DNA of 64,000 nt from Acidimicrobiia bacterium (GTDB lineage Bacteria; Actinomycetota; Acidimicrobiia; Acidimicrobiales; Aldehydirespiratoraceae). Under the pieces are notes generated by a model. That model ran no database searches. It saw only the letters and a list, made by a program, of their open reading frames with translations, and was not told where the DNA came from. Position 1 is the first letter of the stretch; each line of letters starts with the position of its first letter. Of the stretch, positions 33,655-43,304 are shown piece after piece. Location: positions 124,001-188,000 of the forward strand of contig JAJEEV010000009.1 of assembly GCA_022820805.1 (NCBI GenBank), written 5' to 3'. A program made the translations under genes and the position numbers.

Positions 33655-33699
33655 ACCCGCAGAGTACCCGTCGACAGGTGGCGGGCGTACAGTACGGGC

Positions 33700-35100
33700 A
33701 TGTCCTCTGGACCGGCCGCGGAGGCCCGCTACCGCGAGCGGTCGATGTGGCTCGACACCTATCCGGGCTCGCTCGCCCCCCGCCCGGCGCTCGAGGGCGA
33801 CACCGACACCGATGTGGCCATCGTCGGCGGCGGGTACACGGGGCTGTGGACCGCCTACTACCTGCGCCGGCTCGACCCGACGCTGAGGGTGACGGTGATC
33901 GAGCGCGAGGTCTGCGGCTTCGGAGCCTCGGGCCGCAACGGCGGCTGGGTCATCGGAGAGCTGGCCGCCGGGATCGAGAAGTACGCCGCCCTCGCCGACC
34001 TGCCCGCCTCGCTGCGGCTGGCCCGGGCCGTCTTCGACAGCGTCGACGAGGTGGGCCGGGTAGCCGCCGCCGAGGGAATCGAGTGCGGCTACCACAAGGG
34101 CGGCGTCATCCGCTGGGCCCGCAACCGCCCCCAGGCGAAGCGCCAGGCCGAGCAGGTGGCCCACGAGCACGGACTGGGCCTCAATGAGGACGAGATCCGG
34201 CTGCTCAGCGCGGATGAGGCTCGCAGCCAGGCCAACGCCACCGGGGTGGTGAGCGGAATCTTCTACGCCCCCGGCGCGGCAGTCGACCCAGCCCGGCTGG
34301 TGAGAGGCCTGGCCCAGACGGTGGAGCGCCACGGGGCGAAGATCTACGAGCAGACGGCGGCCGCCGCCATCGAGCCCGGGCGGGTGCTGACCGACCGGGG
34401 AACGGTGCGAGCCGAGGTGGTGGTGCGGGCCACCGAGGCCTACACCCGGGACCTGCGGGGACGCAGGCGGCAGTTGCTGCCCGTCTACTCGCTGATGATC
34501 GGCACCGAGCCGTTGCCGCAGTCGGTGTTCGACGAGATCGGCCTGGCCGACCGGCCCACCTTCGCCGACGACCGCTACATGGTCATCTACGGCCAGCGCA
34601 CCGCAGATGACCGGATCGCCTTCGGCGGCCGGGGAGTGCCGTACCTGTTCGGATCGCGGATCAGCCCGACCGTCGAGCGCCACCACCGCTCCCACGAGCG
34701 GATACACGAGACGCTGGTGGACCTGTTCCCCGCGCTGACGGGGGCCCGGGTCACCCACCGGTGGGGCGGCGTGCTGGGCGTAAGCCGCAACTGGACACCG
34801 TTCGTGCACTACGACCCGGCCGCGGGCACAGCCGGCGCAGGCGGGTATGTGGGGGAGGGGGTGGCCCCGTCCAACCTCGCCGGGCGCACGCTGGCCGACC
34901 TGATAACCGGCGCCGACTCGGAGCGGGTCGACCTGCCGTGGGTGGGTGTCCGCCACCGTCGCTGGGAGCCCGAGCCGCTGCGATGGATGGGCGTGCGCGG
35001 CAGCCGCTGGATCATGGCCGGCGCCGACGCCTATGAGTTCCGGACCAACCGTGAGGCCCGCGCCGCGGTCGCCCTGGCCCGCAAGATCCGCAACGACTGA
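33700..35100 (+). CDS. FAD-dependent amine oxidase (DAO family, PuuB-like)
   Basis: A 466-residue flavoprotein with the FAD motif VAIVGGGYTGLWTAYYLRRL near residue 38 and the GFGASGRNGGWVIGE block near 75, as in gamma-glutamylputrescine oxidase and related enzymes. A long C-terminal part includes THRWGGVLGVSRNWTPFVHY and GYVGEGVAPSNLAGRTLADL. It would oxidise a primary or secondary amine. It is divergent from the C45 gene (45 bp between starts) and followed by a class-III aminotransferase. Confidence 0.88.
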   Translation: MSSGPAAEARYRERSMWLDTYPGSLAPRPALEGDTDTDVAIVGGGYTGLWTAYYLRRLDPTLRVTVIEREVCGFGASGRNGGWVIGELAAGIEKYAALADLPASLRLARAVFDSVDEVGRVAAAEGIECGYHKGGVIRWARNRPQAKRQAEQVAHEHGLGLNEDEIRLLSADEARSQANATGVVSGIFYAPGAAVDPARLVRGLAQTVERHGAKIYEQTAAAAIEPGRVLTDRGTVRAEVVVRATEAYTRDLRGRRRQLLPVYSLMIGTEPLPQSVFDEIGLADRPTFADDRYMVIYGQRTADDRIAFGGRGVPYLFGSRISPTVERHHRSHERIHETLVDLFPALTGARVTHRWGGVLGVSRNWTPFVHYDPAAGTAGAGGYVGEGVAPSNLAGRTLADLITGADSERVDLPWVGVRHRRWEPEPLRWMGVRGSRWIMAGADAYEFRTNREARAAVALARKIRND

Positions 35101-35186
35101 CTCGCGCGTGCCACGAGTGTCGGGAACGCGGCGGACTTCGGTGAGATCAGGGGACACCGCGGTCCCGCGCGGGCATAATCTGGCCC

Positions 35187-36476
35187 ATGACCAACAACGC
35201 TGAACTGGCTGAGCGCTACGCCTTGGCGCTGCCCAGCTTCCTGCACCTTCTCCACGATGAGCCGGTGTCGATCGACCGGGGCGAGGGCAGCTACGTGTGG
35301 GACGTCGAGGGCCACCGCTACCTCGACTTCTTCGGCGGGGTGCTCACCACCATGATCGGCCACGCCGAACCGAGCGTGGTGGCCGCCGTGCAGGAGCAGG
35401 CGGCCAAGGTGATGCACACCTCCACGCTGTACCTGAGCGAGCCGATGATCGCCTTCGCCGAGGATGTGGCCCGGGTGTCGGGCATCGACGACGCCCGGGT
35501 GTTCTTCACGCCCTCGGGCAGCGAGGCCAACGACGCCGCGCTGCTGCTGGCCACCGTCCATCGCGGCTCCAACCAGATCCTGGCCATGCGCAACAGCTAC
35601 CACGGGCGCACGTTCTCGGCCCAGGCCGTCACCGCCCACCGCGGCTGGTCCTCCACCAGCCTCACCGGCCTCAACGTGACCTTCGTCCACGGGGGCTACC
35701 GGCTGCGCAGCCCGTTCCGCCACCTCGACGACGGCGCCTACACCGCGGCCTGTGTCGACGACCTCGCGCAGCTCCTCGACATGACCACCTCGGGGGACGT
35801 GGCCGCCATGATCGCCGAGCCCATCCAGGGCGTGGGCGGCTTCGCGGTGCCGCCCGACGGCTTCTTCGGTGCCATGGGCAAGGTGCTGGCGTCCCACGGC
35901 ATCCTGTTCATCTCCGACGAGGTGCAGACCGGCTGGGGCCGCACCGGCGACCACTTCTGGGGCTACGAGGCCCACGGGATCGTGCCCGACATGCTCACCT
36001 TCGCCAAGGGCGTGGGCAACGGCATCACCCTGGCCGGCGTGGTGGCGCGGGCCGAGATCTTCGACTCGATCGGCGCGCTGCAGTTCTCCACCTTCGGCGG
36101 GAACCCCCTGTCGGCGGCCGCGGGCCGGGCCACGCTGCGGCGGGTGCTGGAGGACGACCTCCAGGCCAACGCGCTGGCCATGGGACGACGCCTGGTCGAC
36201 GCGCTGGGGCCGGCTGTCGAGCGCAGCGACTTCGTGGCCGAGCTGCGGGGCCGGGGACTGATGCAGGCCATGGAGTTCGTGCATCCGGGCTCCATCGAGC
36301 CCGATGCGGCCCGGGCCGGCGAAGTGCTCGAGGGGTGCCGCCGGCGAGGCCTGCTCGTGGGCAAGGGCGGCCTCTACGGAAACGTGATCCGGATCACCCC
36401 GATGCTCAACGTCACCGAGGCCGAGATCGACGAGGGCGCGGCCGCGATGGTGGACGCCCTGGCCGCCTGCCAGTGA
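35187..36476 (+). CDS. Class-III aminotransferase (aspartate aminotransferase family)
   Basis: A 429-residue PLP-dependent aminotransferase. Visible elements are DFFGGVLTTMIGHAEPSVV near 47-65, FTPSGSEANDAALLLAT near 108-124, ISDEVQTGWGRTGDHFW near 242-258 and FAKGVGNGITLAGVVAR near 271-287, which includes the Schiff-base lysine. It is closest in layout to alanine-glyoxylate or omega-amino acid aminotransferases. A CATAAT -10-like box lies just before the ATG. The gene overlaps the sulfatase start by four bases. Confidence 0.9.
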   Translation: MTNNAELAERYALALPSFLHLLHDEPVSIDRGEGSYVWDVEGHRYLDFFGGVLTTMIGHAEPSVVAAVQEQAAKVMHTSTLYLSEPMIAFAEDVARVSGIDDARVFFTPSGSEANDAALLLATVHRGSNQILAMRNSYHGRTFSAQAVTAHRGWSSTSLTGLNVTFVHGGYRLRSPFRHLDDGAYTAACVDDLAQLLDMTTSGDVAAMIAEPIQGVGGFAVPPDGFFGAMGKVLASHGILFISDEVQTGWGRTGDHFWGYEAHGIVPDMLTFAKGVGNGITLAGVVARAEIFDSIGALQFSTFGGNPLSAAAGRATLRRVLEDDLQANALAMGRRLVDALGPAVERSDFVAELRGRGLMQAMEFVHPGSIEPDAARAGEVLEGCRRRGLLVGKGGLYGNVIRITPMLNVTEAEIDEGAAAMVDALAACQ

Positions 36477-38762
36477 CCCGGCCCAGCATCCCCGTCCCGA
36501 CGTTCCAGGGCCGCATCGGTCGCACCCGGGCCGAGTCCGAGCCCTGGTTCAGTGAACCGCCGCACCCCGGTGAGGAAGCGCCCAACGTGGTGATCGTGCT
36601 GCTCGACGACACCGGCTTCGCGCAGTTCGGCTGCTACGGCTCCGACATCGACACCCCCAACGTCGACCGGCTCGCCGCGGCCGGGCTCCAGTTCACCAAC
36701 TTCCATGTGACGCCGCTGTGCTCGCCGACCCGGGCTGCGCTGGTCACGGGACGCTCACAGCACGCCGTGGGCATGCGCACGCTGTCCAACTTCAGGACCG
36801 GGTTCCCGCATCAGCTCGGCCATGTCTCCAACCATGCGGCCACGATCGCAGAGGTGTTGAAGTCCATCGGGTACGCCACCTTCTGCGCCGGCAAGTGGCA
36901 CCTGGGCCACACCCAGGACAGCTCCGCGGCCGGACCCTTCGGCCAGTGGCCGCTGGGCCGCGGCTTCGACCGCTTCTACGGGTTCCTCGAGGGCGAGACC
37001 GACCAGTTCTATCCCGAGCTGGTGATCGACAACCACCGGGCCGACCCTCCGGCCCGGCCCGGGGACGGCTACCACCTGAGCGAGGACCTCATCGACCAGC
37101 TGCTGCTGATGATCGGCGACAGCAAGGGAGTGCGCCCGGACCGGCCGTTCCTCGCCTACCTGCCCTTCGGCGCCACCCACGCTCCCCACCAGGCGCCGGC
37201 CGGCTACCTGGCCAAGTACCGGGGCCGCTACGACGAGGGCTGGGACATCGTGCGGGAGCGCTGGTACCGGCGCCAGCTGGAGCTGGGCGTGATCCCGGCC
37301 GGAACCCGGCTGGCGCCCCGCAATCCCGGGGTCGAGCCCTGGGACACGCTCCCCGAGAGCCACCAGCGTTTCGCGGCCCGCCTCCAGGAGGCCTTCGCGG
37401 CGTTCCTGGACCACACCGACGACCAGATCGGGCGGCTCGCCGACGGCCTCGAGCGGCTGGGCCAGCTCGACAACACCATCCTGATGGTGCTCTCCGACAA
37501 CGGGGCGTCCCAGGAGGGCGGGCCGCTCGGCGTGACCCACGAGATGAAGTGGTTCAACGGCATCCCGGAGTCACCGGAGCAGGCCGTGGCCCGGCTCGAC
37601 GACATCGGCGGGCCCCGCAGCCACGCCAACTATCCGTGGGGCTGGGCCCAGTGCGGCAACACCCCGTTCAAGTGGTACAAGCAGAACACCCACGAGGGCG
37701 GGGTGCACGTGCCGCTGGTGGTCCACTGGCCGGCGGGCATCGACGCCTCGCAGCGCGGGACGATGCGGCACCAGTTCACCAACGTCTCCGACGTGGTGCC
37801 CACCATCTACGAGCTGCTGGGGGTCGACCCGCCGGAGGTGCTCAACGGCTTCGAGCAGATGCCGGTCACGGGCCACTCGTTCGCTCCGGTGATGGCCGAC
37901 GCCGGCCATCCGGGGACGAACACCCTGCAGTACTTCCACCCTGCAGTACTTCGAGATGGCCGGCTCGCGGGCGCTGGTGGCCGGCCGGTGGAAGGCGGTG
38001 TGCCGCCACGTCTACGGCGCCGACTTCGACACCGACCAGTGGGAGCTGTACGACCTGTCGGTGGACGCCTCGGAGTGCGACGACCTCGCCGCGCAGCGCC
38101 CCGACAAGCTCGACGAGCTGATCGAGCTGTGGTGGAGCGAGGCCGAGCGCAACGGGGTGCTGCCCCTCGACGACAGCTTCGTCGGGATGTTCAGGCCCCG
38201 GCTCAACGACCGCTCGCCCCATCCGACCAACCGCCGCTACCGGTACCGGCCGCCCATGTCGCCCATCGCGGTGCAGGCCGCGCCGGGACCGGGCGGCCGC
38301 CGGTTCGACCTCGACGCCCGAGTGTCACGGGCCGCCGACGACGAGGGCGTGATCTGGGCGACCGGCACCGTGAACGCGGGCGTCTCCATGTTCGTGCAGG
38401 AGGACCGCCTCGTCGTCGACTACAACGCCTTCGGCGACCACTCCATCCTCGAGTCGAGCGCGCCGGTCCCCGACGGGGACAGCACGCTGTCCGTGCGCCT
38501 GCACCGCCGCGACCGCACTTCGGGGTCGCTGGAGATGGCGATCGACGGTGTCGAGTGCGGGCGACTCGACCTGCCGGTGTTCATGGGGATCATCTCCTCG
38601 GTCGGGGCCAGCATCGGACGGGACCACGGCTCGGCCGTGTCGGACCGGTACGAGGGGCCGTTCCCGTTCACGGGCACCCTGCACGAGGTGGAGATCCGGC
38701 TGGCGTCACGGACTGCTGCCGACGACGCCAACGCGGCCCGCGCCGAGATGGCCCGCCAGTAG
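36473..38762 (+). pseudogene. Arylsulfatase gene, frameshifted by a 16-bp tandem duplication
   Basis: GTG 36473 starts a sulfatase with NVVIVLLDDTGFAQFGCYGS (metal-binding aspartates) and CSPTRAALVTGRSQ, the formylglycine site. Other blocks are GKWHLGHTQ, PFLAYLPFGATHAPHQAP and LSDNGASQEGG. At 37921-37952 a perfect 16-bp duplication shifts the frame; removing one copy joins TNTLQYF to EMAGSRALVAGRWKAVCRH and restores about 757 residues. The downstream part has no decay of its own. The event looks recent, or it may be an assembly error. As it stands, the product would lack its C-terminal third. Confidence 0.88.
37921..37952. repeat. Perfect 16-bp tandem duplication in the sulfatase gene
   Basis: CACCCTGCAGTACTTC occurs twice without a gap (37921-37936 and 37937-37952). 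Sixteen bases is one more than a multiple of three, so it causes a +1 frame change. The matching reading frame resumes immediately after it. Confidence 0.95.
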
Positions 38763-38808
38763 ACCGACCCAGGACCCCGACCCGGGAGCCTCCGCGGCAG
38801 TGGCGTCG

Positions 38809-40086
38809 CTAGGAGGGCTCCAGGTGGGCGGTGGCGCCCCGCCCCAGCACCCGCAGGAATGCTCCTGCCCGGGGCTTGGGGGAGAAGAAGCTCGACTTGG
38901 GCGGCATCCGGCTGCCCTCGTCGGCCACGGCCAGCAGCTCGTCCACCGACAGCGGGTACATCACGAACCCGATCCGGTCGGCCTCCTCGCAGCGGCGGAT
39001 CAGCTCGTCCAGGCCGGCGGTGTCGGGCACGTAGTCGACCGTGCCCGTAGCCGCCAGCTCCTCGGCGCCCAGCACCGGGTCGAGCACCAGCCGCCGCAGC
39101 CGGTCGACGTCGAGCGCGTCGAGGGCGCCGGCCTCGGAATCGGGCGGGGGAAGCGTCAGCCGGTGCCAGCCTCCGGCCGCATAGACGCCCACCTCGCCGC
39201 GGTGCCGGGGCCGTGCGTCCTCCGCGGCCGGCACCCGCTCCAGCTCGCCGCCCATGTAGCTGGCCCTGGAGCGCAGCGCCCACAGGCAGTCGTCGTGGTT
39301 GTCGTGGTTCTGGTCGGCCACGACCCGGTGGTAGGCCTCGACATGGAGCTGGCTGTGCGGGAACACCGCCGCCAGCGTGTGGCTGAGAACGGGGTCTTCG
39401 GGATCACGGGCCAGGGCCCGCTGGGCCGCGGCCGAGCGATGATGCCCGTCGGTCACGTACAGGACCTTGTCGTCGAGCGCCCTCAGGAGCTTGCCCGTCA
39501 TCTCGGCGGGCACCGTCCAGATCTGGTGGTGGACGAGCTTCGAGCCGAACTCCAACTCGGCCGGTCTGGACTCAGCCACCTCGTCCAGCAGGGTCGCGTA
39601 CTCCGAGTCCGCCCATGCCCTGACCGTCAGAGCCACCGGGTGAGACGTGGCGCCCACCCCGACCAGGTGGGAGGTCAGCAGCTCGGTGCGGTCTTCCCGC
39701 ACGCCCTCGTGTATGCGGATGCGGCCCTCGTCGAAGCCGCTGACGGCCACCGTGCAGATCAGGCCGGTCTGCGATCCCCGCGCGTGGGTCAGGCGGTACA
39801 GGTACAGGGCGCGCCGGCCCGTCGGGGCGAAGACCTCGGCGTCGAGCAGGCGGGTGAGGGCGGCCGCGCCCTGATTCACGAGCCTGTCGAGGGACAGGTC
39901 CTCGTCGTCGAGCAGGTCCTCGCTGCTGCGGGTGACGTTCACGTAGCTGTACGGGTTCCCCCTGACGATCGAGCGGCGCTGGCCCGGGGTGAGGTTGTCG
40001 TAGGCGCGGCTGATCACGCGGTCGGCCCATTCCGGCTTCACGAGCCAGCCCGCGAAGGGCGACAGCATCGGCTCGGTCGAGGTCAT
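38809..40086 (-). CDS. DUF1015 family protein
   Basis: A 425-residue DUF1015 protein. Family features are LSPFAGWLVKPEWADRVISR at the N terminus, NPYSYVNVTRS near 44, YLYRLTHARGSQTGLICTV near 95, DGHHRSAAAQRAL near 217 and ESQLH-like FPHSQLHVEAYHRVV near 247. It ends with GFVMYPLSVDELLAVADEGS and PPKSSFFSPKPRAG. The ATG overlaps the stop of the SerA-like gene (ATGA). Co-occurrence of DUF1015 with phosphoglycerate dehydrogenase is common and suggests serine or glycerate metabolism; the reaction is not known. Confidence 0.88.
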   Translation of the reverse strand: MTSTEPMLSPFAGWLVKPEWADRVISRAYDNLTPGQRRSIVRGNPYSYVNVTRSSEDLLDDEDLSLDRLVNQGAAALTRLLDAEVFAPTGRRALYLYRLTHARGSQTGLICTVAVSGFDEGRIRIHEGVREDRTELLTSHLVGVGATSHPVALTVRAWADSEYATLLDEVAESRPAELEFGSKLVHHQIWTVPAEMTGKLLRALDDKVLYVTDGHHRSAAAQRALARDPEDPVLSHTLAAVFPHSQLHVEAYHRVVADQNHDNHDDCLWALRSRASYMGGELERVPAAEDARPRHRGEVGVYAAGGWHRLTLPPPDSEAGALDALDVDRLRRLVLDPVLGAEELAATGTVDYVPDTAGLDELIRRCEEADRIGFVMYPLSVDELLAVADEGSRMPPKSSFFSPKPRAGAFLRVLGRGATAHLEPS

Positions 40087-41285
40087 GCGTCGAACACCGA
40101 TACGTGGATCACGTCGGGCAGGGCGCGGACTCCGTCGAGGAGGTTGGTGTCGATGGCGCCGGCCACGTCGATGGTCGCCACCGCGGCCACCGAGCCGGCG
40201 AAGATCCGGTTCTGCATCGTGGCGACGTTCAGGTCGCGGCGGCGCAGTTCTTCCAGGACTGCGGCCAGAACGCCCACCCGGTCGTAGTGGCGGACGCTGA
40301 GCGTGGCTGTGCGTTTCGGGGTCTGCTCGAGGTTCACGCAGTTGATGACGGAGCCGGTCCGGTAAGCCTCGATCACCTCGGCCGTGCCCTCGGCCACCGC
40401 TTCCTGGGCCTGGCGGGTAGACGCACCGATGTGGTGAGTGGCCACCACCTTGGGGTGCTGGGCCAGAGCGGAGTCGACGGCACCGACCCCGCCTGCGGGC
40501 TCGTCCTCGAAGACGTCCAGACCCGCCCTCATGTCGGTGGAGTCGAGTGCGGCCAGCAGGGCCTGCTCGTCGACGACCTCGCCCCTGGCCGTGTTGATCA
40601 GAACCGAGTCCGGCTTCATGGCGGCCAGGAACCCGGCGTCCACGATTCCGGCGGTCTCCGGGCCCCCGGGCACGTGCAGTGACACGATGTCGCTGGCGGC
40701 GAGAACGGAGGCCCGGTCGGGCAGGACCTGCACCCCGATGTCGCTCATCCGCTGGTGCACGTCGCGGGTCCTCGGCTTGTCCTCGGCGACGACGGTGAGG
40801 CCGCAGGCTGCTGCCCGCCGGGCCACCTCCAGCCCGATGGCGCCCATGCCGATGATGCCCAACGTCGCGCCGTGCAGTCCGCGGGCGCTGCTGTATGCCT
40901 TCTTGTTCCACTGACCGGCCCGCACGTCGGCGGCGGCGTCAGCGATATGGCGGTCGATGGCGAACATCAGCCCCAACGTCAACTCCGCGACCGCGATGGC
41001 GTTGCGTCCGGGGACATTGCACACGAACACGCCGAGTTCCGCGGCCCGCTCGCAGTCGATGGTGTTGGTTCCGGCGCCGGCGCGCACCACCAGCCCAAGG
41101 TCGGTGCCGGCCTCGATGGTCTCGGCCGTCACCCGGGTGCTGCGCACGACCAGCACATCGAAGCCGGCGACATGGGCTGGGAGCTCCGCAGCGGTGAGGG
41201 AGGGTCGCAGCGTGCACGCGTCGCCGCCGGCGCGCAGCCGTTCGATGGCGGCGTCGGACAGGCCGTCCGCGAACAGGATCCTCAT
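40083..41285 (-). CDS. serA: D-3-phosphoglycerate dehydrogenase-like 2-hydroxyacid dehydrogenase
   Basis: A 400-residue D-isomer 2-hydroxyacid dehydrogenase. The NAD motif is LGIIGMGAIGLEVARRA near 142-158. The catalytic arginine lies in INTARGEVVDEQAL, the glutamate in DVFEDEP and the histidine in ATHHIGAST. A C-terminal ACT-like regulatory domain follows (SVRHYDRVGVLAAVLEELRR). This matches short SerA forms that make 3-phosphohydroxypyruvate for serine and glycine. Its promoter region, shared with folD, holds a GTTCCG-N5-CGGAAC palindrome. Confidence 0.88.
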   Translation of the reverse strand: MRILFADGLSDAAIERLRAGGDACTLRPSLTAAELPAHVAGFDVLVVRSTRVTAETIEAGTDLGLVVRAGAGTNTIDCERAAELGVFVCNVPGRNAIAVAELTLGLMFAIDRHIADAAADVRAGQWNKKAYSSARGLHGATLGIIGMGAIGLEVARRAAACGLTVVAEDKPRTRDVHQRMSDIGVQVLPDRASVLAASDIVSLHVPGGPETAGIVDAGFLAAMKPDSVLINTARGEVVDEQALLAALDSTDMRAGLDVFEDEPAGGVGAVDSALAQHPKVVATHHIGASTRQAQEAVAEGTAEVIEAYRTGSVINCVNLEQTPKRTATLSVRHYDRVGVLAAVLEELRRRDLNVATMQNRIFAGSVAAVATIDVAGAIDTNLLDGVRALPDVIHVSVFDA

Positions 41286-41350
41286 GCTGCTCCCACCTCG
41301 GAATGTCTGAAGCGGTGCGGTTCGAGCTCGACACGCACCGTTTTGGAACA

Positions 41351-41367
41351 GTTCCGTATGCCGGAAC
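41351..41367. promoter_or_regulatory. Palindromic operator between serA-like gene and folD
   Basis: Perfect inverted repeat GTTCCG-TATGC-CGGAAC. An overlapping GGAAC-A-GTTCC lies at 41345-41355. The same 6-5-6 palindrome occurs at 48574-48590 in another one-carbon divergent promoter. IclR-family regulators often bind such palindromes, and one is encoded at 53133-53882. Confidence 0.65.
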
Positions 41368-41451
41368 GGCCATCGTAGGCCCGCGGTGTCTACCCTGTCG
41401 AGACCGTCAAGCGACAAGAATCGACGATTTTTCAGTCCCGACAGGAGGACG

Positions 41452-42351
41452 ATGACCGAGCATTCCCGAACGGGCGACTTCGAGAGGACCGGGGGCGGGG
41501 CCGTGCTGATGGACGGCAACCGGCTGCGGGACGAGATCGTCGCTGATCTCAATGAGGAGATCACTGCGGCGGGGAGTCCCGAGGTCTGCCTGGCCACCGT
41601 GCTGGTGGGCGACGACAAGCCGAGCCGGATCTATGTGCGCAACAAGCAGCGCAAGGCCGCTGAGGCGGCCATGGTGTCGCGCCACGTGGAGTTGGGTGCC
41701 GACGCCGCCCAGGCAGAGGTGGAGGAGGCGGTCAGGGATCTGGCCTCCGATCCCGGCGTCCACGGGATTCTGGTGCAGCTGCCGCTGCCCGACGGGCTCG
41801 ACGCGGACGCGGTGCTGGAGCTGATCCCGCCGGAGAAGGACGTGGACGGGTTGACGCCGAGGTCGATGGGCCGTCTGGTGCGGGGCCAGCCCGGGCACGT
41901 GCCGTGCACGCCGCTGGGGGTCATGCGCCTGCTGGACCGGTACGGGGTGGCGACTTCGGGCAGTCGTGCGGTGGTAATCGGCCGCTCGACGCTGGTGGGG
42001 CTCCCGCAAGTACTGCTGCTGGGTCGCAAGGGCGTGGACGCCACGCCCACCCTGGCCCACAGCCGGACTCCGGAGCTGCAGGCCGTGTGCCGGGATGCCG
42101 ACATCATCGTGGCCGCGGCCGGCATGGCCAGACTGGTCACCGCGGACTTCGTGAGACCGGGCGCAGCGGTGATCGACGTGGGGATCTCGCGCACGGCCGA
42201 CGGCATCGTCGGCGACGTGGACTTCGATGGGGTTCAGGAGGTTGCCGGCGCGGTGACGCCCATGCCGGGCGGGACCGGGCCCATGACCATCGCCTGCCTG
42301 CTCCAGAACACCCTGGCCGGGGCCCGGATGTTGGGAGCCTTCCCGGCCTAG
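41452..42351 (+). CDS. folD: Bifunctional methylene-THF dehydrogenase/methenyl-THF cyclohydrolase
   Basis: A 299-residue FolD, which oxidises 5,10-methylene-THF to 10-formyl-THF. Active-site blocks are RIYVRNKQRKAAEAA near 60-75 (catalytic Lys), GILVQLPLPDGLD near 104-116, PEKDVDGLTP near 128, and the cofactor motif VVIGRSTLVGLPQVLLL near 176-192. It ends with TPMPGGTGPMTIACLLQNT. AGGAGG precedes the ATG. In this neighbourhood it would oxidise methyl-derived methylene-THF toward formate. Confidence 0.95.
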   Translation: MTEHSRTGDFERTGGGAVLMDGNRLRDEIVADLNEEITAAGSPEVCLATVLVGDDKPSRIYVRNKQRKAAEAAMVSRHVELGADAAQAEVEEAVRDLASDPGVHGILVQLPLPDGLDADAVLELIPPEKDVDGLTPRSMGRLVRGQPGHVPCTPLGVMRLLDRYGVATSGSRAVVIGRSTLVGLPQVLLLGRKGVDATPTLAHSRTPELQAVCRDADIIVAAAGMARLVTADFVRPGAAVIDVGISRTADGIVGDVDFDGVQEVAGAVTPMPGGTGPMTIACLLQNTLAGARMLGAFPA

Positions 42352-42379
42352 CAGCTCTGGATGCTGGGGCCTGCCCGGG

Positions 42380-43144
42380 CTAGCTGACCCCCAGGTGGCG
42401 TCGGATCGCCCAGTTGAACAGATCCCAGCCGTAACCCTCCACGACGATGTCGGCCTGGGCGTCCCGGGCGGCCTCGGGCGACACCGGGAGGCCGTGGCGG
42501 GCCTTCATCTGGACTTCGGCGACGCGCTCCATGAGGACGAACCAGCCGACGGCGTCGGCCGGGCTCGAGCCGACGGTGAGCAGTCCGTGGTTGGCCAGGA
42601 TCACGGCCCGGTGTCCGCCGAGAGCGGCTGCGATGCGCTTGCCGCCGTCGCAGGACAGGATCTGTATCTCCTCGTCGTCGAACAGGGAGTGGTCCCCGAA
42701 GAACAGCGCCGATTCCTGGCTGATGGGCTCGATCATGCGCCTCTCGGCCGCGAACGGGGTGCCCCAGTGGGTGTGTACGTGGGCGACGGCCGTCACGTCG
42801 GGCCGGGCCTCGTGGATGGGGTGGTGGATGTGGTAGGCGGAGTTGTTGATGCGGGCGGGGCTCCCGTCCTGGTCGACGGCGCTGCCGTCGGGAGCGACGA
42901 GCACGAGATCCTCGGACCGGGCCCGCTCGAAGGGAACACGATGGCGGAGCAGCCACATGTGGTCGAGCTTCTCGGGGTCGCGGCAGGTGATGTGACCGTC
43001 ACCCAGCTCAGCCCAGCGCAGCACCCCGAACAGCCGGTACGAGGTGGCTAGGTCGTCCAGGAGCCGGGCCCGCTCGACGGCAGGATCGTCGAGCACCGGC
43101 TCCACCGCCGGCCACCCGCGATAGGACCCATCAGCCACAGCCAC
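42380..43144 (-). CDS. Class II aldolase/adducin family protein
   Basis: A 254-residue protein of the class II aldolase/adducin family. Zinc-binding histidines are in AVAHVHTHWGTPFAAE near 120-135 and ILANHGLLTVGSS near 183. The N-terminal part has LGDGHITCRDPEKLDHMWLL. Members act on sugar phosphates or other hydroxy compounds; the short N-terminal GDGHIT loop does not settle the substrate. Convergent with folD and read from GTG 43144. Confidence 0.88.
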   Translation of the reverse strand: MAVADGSYRGWPAVEPVLDDPAVERARLLDDLATSYRLFGVLRWAELGDGHITCRDPEKLDHMWLLRHRVPFERARSEDLVLVAPDGSAVDQDGSPARINNSAYHIHHPIHEARPDVTAVAHVHTHWGTPFAAERRMIEPISQESALFFGDHSLFDDEEIQILSCDGGKRIAAALGGHRAVILANHGLLTVGSSPADAVGWFVLMERVAEVQMKARHGLPVSPEAARDAQADIVVEGYGWDLFNWAIRRHLGVS

Positions 43145-43186
43145 GTCCCAATTCTGCCACCAACACGCATCCAGCCGTCAAGGCCC

Positions 43187-43304
43187 GCGACGAACCGCCG
43201 GTGACGCCAGCGAGCGGCGCGAGCGTGCATCCCACCGGCAACCGTCTCCCCGGGTTGCGACGACCCGCCGGCGATGCCGGTGAGTGACACCGGGCGTGAA
43301 TCTC
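43187..43304. repeat. Two imperfect repeats of about 47 bp in the intergenic gap
   Basis: The 158-bp gap between rmuC and the aldolase gene has two related units starting GCGACGA and continuing with CCGCCGG and a GCGTG block (43187-43233 and 43257-43304). Identity looks like roughly 70%. The second unit touches the rmuC stop codon. No gene is visible here. Confidence 0.4.

Noticed and set aside
32539-35157. Very long minus-strand open frame of 872 codons opposite the amine oxidase-like gene
   Set aside because: Only the part up to 33654 has family similarity (C45 protein). The rest is the antisense of a well-supported flavoprotein gene, open because of high GC.
35297-38812. Plus-strand open frame of 1171 codons
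   Set aside because: It reads the aminotransferase out of frame before entering the sulfatase frame at 36473; its N-terminal part is arginine-rich nonsense.
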